From Xiphias gladius (taxonomy: Eukaryota > Chordata > Actinopteri > Istiophoriformes > Xiphiidae), in assembly GCF_016859285.1 (NCBI RefSeq), contig NC_053405.1, positions 3,461,760-3,525,759 of the forward strand: a stretch of DNA of 64,000 nt, written 5' to 3'. The position numbers and the translations under genes are program-made. Below are positions 37,401 through 51,300 of the stretch, in pieces. Every line of letters begins with the position of its first letter. Positions within the stretch are counted from its first letter, which is position 1. The notes beneath the pieces are model-generated. The model was not told the DNA's origin, made no database searches, and saw nothing but the letters and a program-made list of their open reading frames with translations.

Positions 37401-37817
37401 GAATTTCGACAGATGGTGAGGACTGCGTGGCCTTGGCAGAGTTAAGGTAAACTGTCAGCTCACAAATTACACCTTGCAAATGAAGAAAAGGATCATGAGA
37501 CATCGTTTTTGTGCCGCTGTAAGTGAAGCAGCCATCTGAAGAGACTTCAATGGGCCGAATGCAGAATGAACGCATCAAGCTCAACTTCTAAGCCAACGTG
37601 AACGGGATACCCCCGAAATTGCTCAGAAAAATTCAAAGTTTGAACACTCACAGTTGCATGACAACTATGCAAGCTTCATCTGTTGATGACCGTGTGATGT
37701 AGTCAACGGCTTAGAAACAGGTAAGTAAGCGGGACCTTGAGTTGAGATTGTTTTGTGTGATTTAACATAAAAACAACCAAATCCTAACGCATCAGGTTTG
37801 ACAGCAAGTTGTATCAC

Positions 37818-37823
37818 TTTATT
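37818..37823 (-). promoter_or_regulatory. Candidate polyadenylation signal of EXOC2
   Basis: TTTATT on the plus strand is AATAAA on the minus strand, about 450 bases after the EXOC2 stop codon. Plausible but not proven. Confidence 0.4.
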
Positions 37824-38273
37824 AGGCAACTGAAATGGCACAGTACAAAGCATCGACAGCAACTTTAAATCTTCAGCACGTTCTCCAAGCGATCGGGAAG
37901 GATGATCCGTTCTGAGCACAGACGGCGGAGACTCCAGCTTGGTTACGACCTACATCCCACCGCCGACCCAGAACTTTCTGAAACGAGCAGGGGAGCCGCT
38001 TGCGCAGCGCCCGTTAGGGTACGTGAGTGGCCGTACTCGATTAGCATAACCAACGTAACTGGGACTGTCCTACACAGTAACAATGAAATCCACTCATTTA
38101 GTGTCTTCAAGATTAGACGAACAGACATTTATGTTCAATCTAGTGAAGCGGAAATTGAAAGTGACACTGAAAAAGTGATGAGTGAAAAAAATGATAACAG
38201 AAAAGATACAGTTAAAATTCATTAGAATTTCAAGAAAAAACAGACGGAGAGAAATAGACGGAGTGGACTGAGT

Positions 38274-38704
38274 TTATCTCTTGACAGGTTGGACGGAGGA
38301 GGGCTGGAAGCAGGTGAGCTGGAGCTGCATGCTGCTCTTGAACTTGTTCAACTGCTCTTCCAGTAACCTGGCAGCACAGATAACAAAACACGCATGAATC
38401 ATCTGAAATTAATCTTTAAATCATGAAGCAAATACCAAAAAGTCACAGTCACATCTATTAGTAATATGGAACAGCATGAGACTAACTTCTTATCGGCTCC
38501 GCTGTGTAACTGAGGCAGGGCGTCCAAAGCCAGTTTGAAGCTGGCACTGTACAAGAGATGCTCGGTTACAACTTTGTTGGGAACAAAGCACATAGTCACA
38601 CGAAAAAACAGAAACACGGTTCAGAATGAGCCTGTGTGTGTGTGTGCGTGTATCCAGGCATCCACACTGACCTACCCACATGAGAACATAGATGTACTCA
38701 CACT

Positions 38705-38735
<31 letters not shown>

Positions 38736-41700
38736 CGTAGTGTGTGCACACAGCAGAACCAGATTACTTTCACTTCCTTTCCATAACCCACCAAGGAACA
38801 TAAATAGGGATTGTAGTGAGGGATGTGCGACTGTTAAGATTTATGTCTGTGACATTCACTACCATAAATCAGTGGGCACACGTGTGATTTCCCGTCTGTG
38901 CCGCTATGTGAATTTGTGTCTGTGTTGCACTTACTTGCTTTCAGCGTTTAGGTATGTGGCAATGGCGTCTCTCAGAGAACAGAGTTCGAGACGAGCCTAA
39001 GGATGATGCAGGGTGGGGGTAGGGGTAGTGGGGTTGGGTGCGGGGGTGCAGGGTTTACAAAAAAAGGGCCAATCAAATCAAATTAAGGCCGTCAACTGTC
39101 AACGGTTGGTAGCTTGAAATGAAATATGGCATTATCAGAAACAGCAGGTAAATCCCCAACAAGTGTGGGGGTCGACTTATGAGTCAGGGTCTTACTATGA
39201 GTGGTAAAAACTCTGTAACTATGTGTTTACCTGCAGGGCTCCATTTTTGCTGAAGGAGGAGACGCATTGCATAAGACGACACATCTCGTCCGCAACTGAC
39301 TCAACGATTTTAGACAAAACCCGAGGTACCAGATCCTTAGAGACTGTGAAGACCTGGGAAAGAAAAAGTTGGTGATGGAGGGATCGGGCGAAGTGGGAAA
39401 TGCCAAGGGCCGAGTGTGAACAGCATTAGGTGGAGGAGGCGTGTAGGTTGCTCGTACCTCGGCGTGTACTGTGATGATGCTGACCAAGGCTTCCTTCAGG
39501 TAGTTCCTTACACCTTAGGGAGAAAAACCCGCAACATTAATCAAGGTATACCGGATGATGCTGAGAGAGCTACCTGGAAACAGGAATTGGAGTTCCAAAT
39601 GTGCAGGTGCAGGCTCAGGCCTACAACAGTTACAGAGTGCGAAGTGCGAAGCTGCGGACCAGTGAAACACGCACCCGCTGCATCGCAAAGCTCCGCATCA
39701 TGTGGAGTGTGTCCGCTGATAGCACACACTGGACGCGTAATACGGCAAGAAACAAATGGTCAAGTAGCCGGGGAGTGAATCTAATGTAAAATAGGGGCAG
39801 GGGATAAAATCCTGAGCCGCTGACATGTGAGTTTATATGGAAAACAACGGGAGAGTTGTTTTTAAGCATTTCATGAGCTGCCGCAGTGTTTTGCTCTTTG
39901 ATTTGATTTGTAGCTGTGTTTATTGTTGTGTGTTAAGGGTTCGCTGTACTGTTTCGCTTGTTTTTTGACATGAAAAAAGGATTTCGTGGACATATTTATA
40001 TCCGTAGGAGATAACTATTGAAAACAGAATAATTTTGGTACTGAGACCAAAGCTCAGGGATTGTATTGGCACGCGTATGGAAACATTTCACACGATGCCC
40101 AGACCTGTGCGTGACGGAGGTTTCTGTAGCCCTGTTAAAATCGCCGCATAACATAGAGGCAGATTAAAATAGAGATTAAAGAGGTTTTTGGAATTGTAGT
40201 GATCCAGGGAGAAGACAAGTAACTGTGCACACTGGAGGTAAATAATTCAAAGGTTTTATACTGTAGGTCTTGATAGGCTCAGCTGGGCTGTTGAGTGAAG
40301 TTTTCATAGTTTTTATGATCAACGATTCATCCGGACCACCGCCATTTCTGCTAACATGTGACCAAGACGCAAGAGGACACCTTTTCTCATTTCGCTTTGA
40401 CTATCATCAAATATTTGACTCAGAGAGTAATGACAGGCTTTACCCAGAAACAGAAAATAATGCAAATGGATTCATGTGAAAGTGCAGCTATGTTAGATTT
40501 TTTTCATTGTAAAAAACACATCATCATTCTGAGCTGCGTGGAGGACGAGAGGCAACGGAGCCCGTAGTTCGTGTTCCGTCTCTTAGTTTTGCATCAGACA
40601 TTTATTGAACTAACAGCGAAACAAGCAGAGGCAACAACAGACTGAAAGTACTGAAAGTGGATTTCTAATGCTTTGCAGCACCCACACAGTAACATGAGTC
40701 CCACACAAAAAGTGTAACAAGTGAAAGTATCATATCCTAGAACTGTGGTTCAGCGTCCTAAATGTTCCTCTTTCGCATACCAGCCTGAGCACACAAACTC
40801 ACACAGGCAGGAACAGACCAGAGCAAGGCCTAACTTTCGATCATGCTGCCTTTCAAAGCCGTGTAATAAGCTGGTGCCCATCTGAAAAATTCACTCAGAG
40901 CTCTCAAACACACTGACATCTCGCTTCACATCCTGTGCTAAGGTAAACCACATATACGCATTTAAGTTTCACCTGGGTTTGGAGCATCTGGTGTGCAGTG
41001 CGTCAAACTAAACTTATGTACACACATCGCTGCACAGCCACAAAGGCCAAGAGACTTTTAGGGGGGCAAATACAGTGATCTCAGTGTTGTTTACGGTAAG
41101 CCATCAAAGAGCTGTACTTTACACATGACAACTGGGAAACACAACAACCCAGGCAAGACCAGATTTGTCGCGTTCTCGTCCCACAAGAGTGTTACGGGGT
41201 AATTCATGATACCTCCGGGGTCAGTTCGTTTCGGCTGTGTGTGATTTCCCTCCGTTGTCTCAGCCTGGCATCCCAGGTTTTATCACCGTAATACCTGGAG
41301 AGCGTACGGACCCTTTCGCACACAAACCTTTCACGGAGCGTGCCTCCTGCCAGGCTGTGCTGCTGTGTGGTACCTGTAGGTGTTTGGCAGTCTCTCCAGT
41401 CAAAGTATCCAGCGTAGATGCCGGGCTCCAGAGAGCCCGCGATCGGGTCAGCCCGTCTCTCAATGTAGGCTTCAAACAGTTTTCTATCCAGTCCCCGTAC
41501 GGCGTCCACACTCACCTGGCAGGTCAAGGGCAGACCATGTTACCAAAAAAAAAAAAAAAAAAAAGATAAATACATAATGATTATATAATAGCTTCTCAGT
41601 AGGGGTGGACGGTATAAACAGTATAGCCCTTCAGTATGGATTTTGACTGTACCGTGCTGACCAGTGGAGCCCTCGCCGATCTAAAGTGGCAACGACGTAA

Positions 41701-42259
41701 CTACACCAGAGGAAGGCAGCAATGCATTAAGCCGTGCGTATCGTCTGAAAAACGCGAGAGCCCATGCTGCTTTGTTTGGAAACCAAGAAATGGCTGAAAG
41801 TGCTGCACACAACGAAGAGGAGGAGGAGCAGGTACAAAAAAAAAGACCCGTGCAACTTCCGTTATATGGACGCGGTTCGATTTTAAAAAGTCAGCCATTG
41901 AGCAGAAAACGATAATCCGCAAATTCAATCGGATGACAGAATACACCGTAACATATAGCGCCACCGTTATACCGTGATATAAGTTTTATGTCCACACCGC
42001 CGAGCCCTGCTTCTCACTTGTCAGTTTCTAAGTCTAAGCAGGCTGTACATATAAATCTATCCATCAACAGAAACGCATAAGCCAGCTCCGTACACTGAGA
42101 AGCATATTATATACAATATTTATAAAGCATTCTTTGCACTGCTCCACACTACAAACCAGACCACTACCCATGTTTACATTTTTTCAGCAACAATTTCCTC
42201 TGTATATAGATACTGTATGTTTGTAGTCTAGTTGTTGGTCATGTATATGTGTGTGTGTG

Positions 42260-42319
<60 letters not shown>

Positions 42320-45300
42320 TCTGTTTTCATACCTCTTGTTGGTCAACGGTAACAATAGGTGTGTTGTCTTCGTTTAGCTGTGTGTCTGAGATATTGCATC
42401 TCAGAGAGCTACTAACAACCTGAATCAATTCCCTGTAAGTGTAACATACAGGAAAATAATAAATAAATACACGAGTTGATTGCAGTTCTGAAATCCACTG
42501 ATGCACATCTGAGCGTAGGGGTCGGCGACAACACTATCCTGATACACCATGATAATGTATCTCCAGTGTTGATATTCATTATGATAAGGGCTTCAACTGT
42601 TGATTATTTTTAACCACACTAGCAGCGGGGCTCTAGGGATGTCAGCGTCCGTCAATTCACCGCGTTGGTCCAGAACGAAATATCTCATCAGTTACTGGCA
42701 GGATTCCCATAAAATTCTGTACAGACATTTGTGGTCCTCAGAGGATTAAGCCTACTGACTGTGATGGTCCCTTTAAGTCTAGCTCCGTCATCGGGTCAAA
42801 GAATTTAGTTTGTGAAAAACTTTGGTCTATTATTAATACCTGCAAAACTAATGACATTCACATCGGCCTCACCTGTACTTTGTGTTTAGTGCTAATTGGC
42901 TAATGTTAGCATGCTATCACTCTAAGCTAAGATGGTGGACACGGTAAACGTTATCACTGCTTAAAATCAGTCCATAAGCTATAAGCCCTGTCGTTGTGAG
43001 CATGTCAGCATGCTAACATTAGCATTTAGGTCAGCGCACTGCTATCCCCGCGTACAGCCTCACTGAGCTGCTAGCATGACTGTAGATTCTTAATCTTGTT
43101 TTGCTTAATCTTCAAATTTACAAAATGTTAAAAATTATGTAAAATGCCTATCATGGTTTCCCGGGGTGATGTCTTCAAAACTCTAAGATATCCAATTGAC
43201 AGCGATAAAAAAGGAAAAAGGAAATAGAAAAAGCATCAAACGGAAGAGATGGAAACAGAATGTTTTGGTATTTTTCCTTCATAAACAACTCAAACTGTTT
43301 GTTTTTCATCTGTTTAGCTGTTACAATTTGCTTAGAATCCTTACTTTGTAAAACAATAATAATATAAGATTGTTATTGCATCACAACATGATTTTACTCA
43401 ACATAAGTAAATGATAATATTAAATTATTGCCTGGCTTTCTATGTACTTATTTCATGAGAGATGTTTTTACTTTTAACTGGATATCGGAATTATAACATT
43501 AAACTGCTTAAGTGCTGCTTCACAAGGACATCTTTGGAGATGATTACTTTACAGGTCAAATTTTCAGTATTTTATAACCTTTTTGCTGTGTTAATGTTTA
43601 ATGGGACAGCTGCACCGTATCGTGGTACAGTTGTACAGTAGGTGCAAGATGGAGGAATTCGTATTTTTCATGTTCATAGCTATGTTAATATTTGAGGGTT
43701 AAAATCTAGACCAACTATCATGTATATCTTGCTTTCTAAATATTAACTACACAAGAGAAAAAAATCAAAATCTTTCCTAGAAAATGATCTTCACCTGTTT
43801 TTACTGGAAAAACAACCGAACTCTTCTTTGCTTTGTGATTCAGCCATTAGTCATTGTGTGCATTGTGTGAGTGTCTGTCTGCATGTGTGAAGAAGAGAAA
43901 GGAGTTGAAATGTAACTAAGCTTTCAAGAAAATGACCTTTACATTTTTAAAAGAAAATAGTCATATCTCTGCTCAGAACAGAGTGAGGGACATTTAGCGT
44001 CTCTCATCAGCTTTGTTGTTACTGACAACACAACGCTTTACTCATCAGCAGTATGAAACAGAGCTGAGTAATATTTCCTATAGCTAAAGTTCTTACACTT
44101 ATTCAAGAACACAGCTGCAGATAAGAAATGTTAAAAACCGCTGCGTAATACTCACGCGCGTGATCTTCTCTGTCCCTGTGAAGCCATGTTTCTCAAAGTG
44201 ATCGGCCAGGTTCAGGAAGGTGCGTTTCTCCAGGTATTGGCAGTTACTCAGGATGATCAGCAGACGCTGCTCCTACGCAGATAGACAAACTCTGTTGGAC
44301 TCTCAGACACGATGCATTCCCTGGGCCCTAACCATCACACCTTACATCTAACTCTACCCTTAGCCCAATTTTAACCTAAACCTAATTCTAACCTGAACCC
44401 TAAAACCAAGTCTTAACCAAACGAAATGTGCTCACTTTCCAAAAATGTCATCACTTTTCAAGGACACGGTCATTTCTGAACCTGTCCTCAATTTCCCAGT
44501 GTCCCCACTTTCCAAACATGTCCTTACTTTGCCAGTGTCTTCACTTTCCAAACTCAAATATGTCCTCCCTTTCCTAAAATGGTGTCACTTTGAAAAATTT
44601 CACTTTCCCACTTTCCAAAATGTCCATTTTGCAAAAAATGTCCAATCTACTAAAATATTCTCCCTTTCCAAAAGTGTCCGCCCTTTCTAAATATGCTCTT
44701 GGTTTTCTAAATGTCCTGACTTTCCCAAAATGTTCTTACCTTCCTAACACATTCCCTTTTCTTAACCTGCCCTTTGCATAAAGGCCCCACCTTCCAAAAC
44801 TTCCTTATCCCCTAAAATGTTCTCCTTTTCCAAACTTGTCCTCCACAAATTATGTCACCATTGGCAGCAATTTGTTTCTCACACATACGGCATATGCACA
44901 ACTCCAGACCTACAGACGAAGTATGAGACTTCAGTGGGCTGATGTAATACTGATATCTATCTAGTAACAGTAGCTAGGTAGCGTTCCAGCTTGTATGTGG
45001 AGGTTTATAGTTTGCCAACTCGCAAAACACAAGTTTATGTCGTGAGCGACACCATTCTCAACTCTGGTCAGCTGCACTCAGTTGAGTCTGACTGCCTCAC
45101 CCCTGCTTCACATGTTTGGGGCTGGGGAAACCCCATCTGCACCTTGCTCCATTTCCCTTTACCAGAAGCACTCTACGCCCTGCTCTTCCTCCTCCTCATC
45201 CTCCTCCACCCCTCCACTAACATGTCAAACAAGTTACAGGAAATGAGGACGTATCTGCTTCTTGTCCACAACCAGGAAACAGCCTGATAACATTTCGTGG

Positions 45301-48300
45301 TTTAAATGAGTGAGACACGTTTGTCTAGTTGTGTAAAGGAGAGAGCCCACGCTTTGGTGACGCTGGCAGTCGCCAGATGTGGGATTTCAGGTGTATTAAC
45401 CCCAAACAGTTTAAAGGAAATAATAAAAAAAAATAAAAAATACCACGCTTACAGATGTTGGACTGAAGCCCTCTTGAACACCGGTAAACCGATTTGGAGA
45501 GGACAAGTCCACTGCAATGTTGCTGTACACAAAGGAGAGATTTGAACATGCATTTGAAATCAAATACACTTCAATCAAAGATATAAGTGCATGAAAAGTC
45601 GCCCCAGACTTACTGAGACGTATCAATGTCTCCATCTGTCTTCGTGCTCAGCTGCTCCAAGCAGTTGATGAAAACCTGAGTTGAAAATGTGGACACAGTT
45701 GTCAGGCTTGTTGTGAAAAACACACCACAAAAGGGCCACACGTGATCTTAATCTACATGAACTCGCTCAGCTCATGACAGATTCAAATCTTAGGCACACT
45801 GACACAAGGCGAGTCTGCAAGTACATTGTAAGCTGCCATGGTGGTGCGAGATAACAACATTCTGGCAAGTTCATTTCACGTCGCAGTATGTGAGATGAGG
45901 AATATAAAATCTTGGCGGAGATCTCGCATACTGAAAGATGAACATATTTAAAAAAAAGATGCATGCAGACATAAACATAAACTCCTAAACCCAAAAATAA
46001 AGGACAGGGAGGAGAATGTGACGCCTGGGAACGGAGAGACATATGAACTGACGATTCTGTACAGTGAGTCGCGTGTACGTGTATTTTTAACAGTAGCATT
46101 ACGCCAGCTCGTCCTAAATTAATGACACTGTCAGAATCTTGACTCAGGCAGTCTTCGGTCTTCAAAGCTCTAAATTGGTCATAGGTGGACTTTACAATAC
46201 AATCTAGGACCACTGTTTGACAACCAAGGTTTTACAATGTTTCTCTCATGACTGATAACGGGACGATCATGAGATTATTATGGGACAGCCCAAAACAGGA
46301 TAGTGTAAAGAAGCCTTTAAATAGTGAATTAAAAGCTAAAACTGTGGGACAACTTATGTTTGATGAATTTGGGGTGTTTAGACTTCAAGACTTCAAGGTT
46401 AAAAAAATCTAGTGAATGAAATGCTGCTGTCCTGCTTTCTTGCGTATTGTTTAAAAAAAACAAAACAAAAAAAAAACACCTTTGTTGACACAAAAGTGTT
46501 CATTTTGGCTGCAAGCTGAGAGATCTTACCTTCATGATGCTCACACTGAGCTCTGCGGCCTGATCCTGGACCTGGTCCAACAGCAACACCTAAAAGCACC
46601 AGAAAACAAACAAACAAACAAAAAAAAAACACAGCTTTGCCTAAATATTTGATGTATTCAAGTTATTTAAAATCAGAGGCTGTCCTCTGTGTTTTTATTG
46701 CCTTGATGTCTTGTGTATCAGTGCTCCACTATACCCAGTTTCAACTGAGGAAGAATAAAGTTTATCAATTTAACTGAAACGTGTCAATAATGGGTATTAA
46801 CTTAATCCTTAAAGGAGGAGTACCATGACTGGTTTCCTACCAGTTCAATCTGGTATGACACCTTTACTGTATAGATTTTATGTTGGTTGTAGAGACACTG
46901 AGGGTGACTCTAAATCTGCAGGAACTAAATTGGTTTACGGCACCTAAGATTTACGACTACAGAGAAAAATACCCTTGAGGTTGCTATGCAGTGAAAATTT
47001 TCTTAACTACAGCTGCAACTGTTTCGGAAGCAGAGAATTTGAGCTGCTTATCTGACTTCGATTTCAATTTGACTTAAGTTTTGTTTTGTTCACATTAATC
47101 AAGTAAGGGATTTCCATGCCCATGTCCATGTCCTAGATCGGTGCGATGTGCAGCCACAGTGCAGTACTACCTAGGATACCTTTTGACTCCAGTGCCTTCA
47201 TCAATGGGAGGATTTGAAGTATGAGATATCTATAACCTAAATATATGGAGCACTTGACGTAGAGAAGTATCAATACGGCACCCAATAAAGTTAACTGAGG
47301 AAGCCAAAATGGTGGTTGAGATTATCATACCAATTCTTCAGGAACTGTGGTTACTCTATTTGCATTGCAATGACTGCAGGCGGTTCTCTTACATTAATCT
47401 CTCCCGGTTTGATTTCCAGGGGCTCTTTGAGCGACTGCAGCATCTGGACCATGCACTGTTCAAACTGTGAAGGCTGCGTAGAAGACCAGCGTCAGAAACA
47501 GAACACATTAACACAGATTACAAACGTGGGATGCAGACAAAATATCCTATCATTTTCACTTCACAGTCACGACATCTTTAATATAAATGTAAATGCGACA
47601 GGGTTCCAAAAAAGGGTTAAAAAGGACTCAGCGTACAGTGTGCTGTATTTTTGGAGGGCATACTCCACAAAACAAATGCAATGCTATAAGAACAAATGTT
47701 AGTAAAAGCCAGTTTCTTTCCCCGTTCTTGGGATGAAAAGAGCCTACGCATCTACACTGCCACCTAAAAAGTGAAAAATGATCATGCAAAGCGCAATACT
47801 GATATTGATTTTAGTGTGAATATTTGCTGGAGTATATCTGTCTATATCTTTATGAAATATGAAGTACTGCTTGATGCAATGACATCCTTACCAGGCTGGT
47901 GATTCCCTCATTATCTACAACCCAGTCCTCCTTCTCAGCGAGCCTCTTAACATCTGAGTGTCAAGACATAGCACAAATATGAATTGAAAGGGCGATTACT
48001 TGAAACCTCTCTACAGTGTGTTGAACTCAGAGACAAAAAAAAAGCCTTTCTATGTGTGAAATCATCATTTTCATACAGGGTCATTGCAAATGAAAATATA
48101 AATAAAATCAGGAGTTTCTGAGGGAAAACCACAACATGATATAAAATCAAACTCTTTTTGCCCAGACCACAATTTGATGTGAGTGTGGGGGAAAGTTACG
48201 TGAAAACCAGTCACTCCTCTCAAAATGACCATGCCTAACCACAAATGAAACCGAGCTTGTCAGGTTTTATTCTCATAACACTTTCTTCATTACGACCCTA

Positions 48301-51300
48301 GACGGTATATGAGATAAAGGTGACATTTATGGACACTGACCACCAAATATTCAGTGTGAGAGGGCAGTAATGAATGTGTCTGTAATGTCTGCCTTGTATA
48401 TGTAATGAATGCAATGAAAAATTTACAAACTCCATGTGTTGATGAGAAACTGCCTGGCTCCAGTGGAAAATTAAAACCTTATTCTTCCTTTTATCACTAC
48501 ACTGTACTACACTGTTTTCGCAGTTACCATACAATGTATCTTGTACTTTACCATTTTTAACTAACAGGAAATGATACAAGTCATGCACCAACGGATGCCA
48601 ATCAAACTGCGATTTCATAATGACAGTGCTTTGATACCTATACTATTGTTTTGCAAGATATTCCTGATGCTGATTCACCTCCATCCGTACAGCTTTGCGT
48701 AGATGTACGCTAGCTGCAAAGGTCAACATTATGTAACCGGTGCAAAAACAACAGCGCGCTCAAAAGTCAAGCTTTTTTTGTATGTGTACTTTGAGCATCC
48801 TTAATGCTGACACACTGCCTGTACATATTTAAAACCTGCTTGGAATTTGTATGTAGAATGAAACTGGGACACAGCTCTCGTTCATTCTGAAAATTAAAAA
48901 CTCGGCACAAATATATAGACGGTACAAATCTATAAACACACACACATCAAAAAGCTTTAAAAAAAAAAAAATCAAGGTAAAAATTGGACTGTAAAAATTT
49001 CTAGGACAAATACTGTTGCTCTGTGTTTTGTTTTGTTTTGAATTTTTTACTTGGAGGAACTCTGGTCTGGCACATAATCAACAGATTATTTGCATTTTGT
49101 TTCCATAGCAAAACCTTGGGTGCCTTGGGACATGAAAATCTCTGTTTAAACTAATATTTTAAAAATCTTGTTATTTTTCGATGAAGAAAATTTAAAAACC
49201 TAAAACGATACACTGTGCTCTTCAATCCACTGCTGACTGCTCCTTCTCACCTTCTGTAGTGTGCAGCAGAGTCACCATGAGGCAGTGAACTCTCAACTCC
49301 AGCAGCAGATCCTGGATCACCTGCAGCAAATCATTTGGGATCTCCATAGCAGACAGAGCCTCATGACAACCCCTGCGTGGGAGACGACAGAAGAAACAGT
49401 GAATGAGAAAGAGGGGGGGGTTATGAAAATGTATTGCAACCATGAAGTCCCAAAATTCCAGTGTATAACCTTGTCAGAACTCCACACAATCAATGAGAGA
49501 CAACAGCGATTCAAAGAATCAGTGTGAGAACCTGACAGTGTGTATGACTTGTGTAAACCAGGCTCCAGTGAGCTCCGTCTTGTTCTCCCAGCCCCCGTAG
49601 AGATTCAGCTCCCCCTGTGGCAGGGTGGTGGGGAGGAGAGCCCCCCGAATAAGCTTCACCAGCCGATTGGTAAGTTCCTCAATCATTTTCTATAAAACGC
49701 ACAGCATACATACAAAAAACAGGGTTAGGCAGGATTTATTTAAAAAAAAAAAAAAAAAAAAAGTAACGGTGGTGATTCAGAATCTGAAATATAACATTTT
49801 TACTGTATATAGGAGAGTCACAAAGCTACTTACTTTAAAGTCATTCTGTCTCTGTCTGGCGTTCTTCTTAGATTTTTCCACCTGCCCAGATTTCTCTCCG
49901 GTCTGCAGAAAAAAAAAAAACACAAAAAAAAAAGCAAAAAAACAAAAACAAAAACAAAAACAAAAAACAGCTGTTTTATAGCACGAGAAAACAAGACAAA
50001 TGAGTCATCCTCCCCCGATGCAGTTACACGCATGTGATACAGTTGCATCGTCCCTGAAAGTATCAAACCTACAGAAATACAACTTTTATGCCTTTTTTAA
50101 AATTAAAAATTAAGGCCCACTGAGGACCACAGATTCCTAAATATGGCTTTTTGGCGTTTAGTTTTAGTGCATCTGTTACCTCAGTCAAGTTAAATTCCAG
50201 AAACTAGAACACAGTATTGAGAAGACCATCCCAAATAATCCAGAGATGTCCTTATATTAGGCCCCAAAAGGGGAAACACTTGAAGAAAAATAATTAATAT
50301 AGCTTTGCAATGTAGAGCAACAGTGAAAATAGTTAAAGGGTCAGTCCACCCAAATGATTATGAAACATATTTTCTTTCACTAAAGGTTTCTTCATAGGGA
50401 ATACTTCTTTCGTAGAAAGCAGTTTCAGTGAAAACTGTTCGCAATGTGTTCTATGGATTGTCCAGAGTAACAGGCATATTGTGTCAAGAAGGATGTGCTG
50501 CTTTTGATCTGACACTTTTTAACACTCTGAGAACCACAAATGAAACTCCATTCACCTTTATTGTTTTGGAATGATGGAAAAAACCTCAGAGATATTTCTC
50601 AAAACCTGGGCAAATGAACCAAAACTATTTTATATACCTCTTGATGAAACTGAGAAAGCATCACTGTTTGAGATTAGGGTGAAGTGATGATTTAAGTGTA
50701 TTGTAGGCAGTATTTTGACTGCACTAACCAAAGCTGCCCAGGTATTTACCTCACTGAAAAGACTTCCATTAACATAAGAGATCCAAAGCTTCCAGAAGTT
50801 TGGCAGCTGACCGATCACCACATCTGACAGCTTCTCCACAAACTGCACCTGCTGTGGGGTTTCAAAGCGCCAGGCTGGAATAAAGATAAACACATATTAC
50901 ACAAACCCGCCGACACTAAATACAGATCTATGCTGTACTTAAAAGTGATGGGGTTCCTCGTGGGTAAACTAGCAAACTGCACTACCTTAAAAATGTCAGC
51001 GTGATTCTGAAATTCAAAGCATCACCAACAAAACATTTAACTTCCTGGCATAGCAGGCTCCATTTGTTTGTCTTCTGCTTGTGCGGTTACCGACTGCCTG
51101 ATGTAAGGAGATTCACAGCAATTTCCTTATACACTTACACTGTGATTCCCCTAAGCATTGTAGATTGCAAAAAGTGTTACATGCACGAACAAGCAAATGT
51201 ACACTTGGAATCTTGCTCAGAGAGGGAAGCCCCTCCCAAGCACAGAGTGAGTAGGTGATTATGTGATGTGGTACTCACTGCTGGGTCGTGGTGTTCGCAG

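Larger units (their letters stand above)
33226..38273. other. Intergenic region between convergent IRF4 and EXOC2
   Basis: About 5 kb between the two 3' ends. Apart from a fragment of a dispersed repeat at about 34110-34420, it is mostly unremarkable AT-rich DNA with short A- and T-runs. The open frames here (for example 35122-35394 and 37902-38225 on the plus strand) have no recognisable domains. The right end is expected to include the EXOC2 3' UTR. Confidence 0.55.

Noticed and set aside
33226-38273. A possible gene between IRF4 and EXOC2
   Set aside because: Both strands were read for conserved motifs and consistent splice sites; only short frames without recognisable similarity were found.
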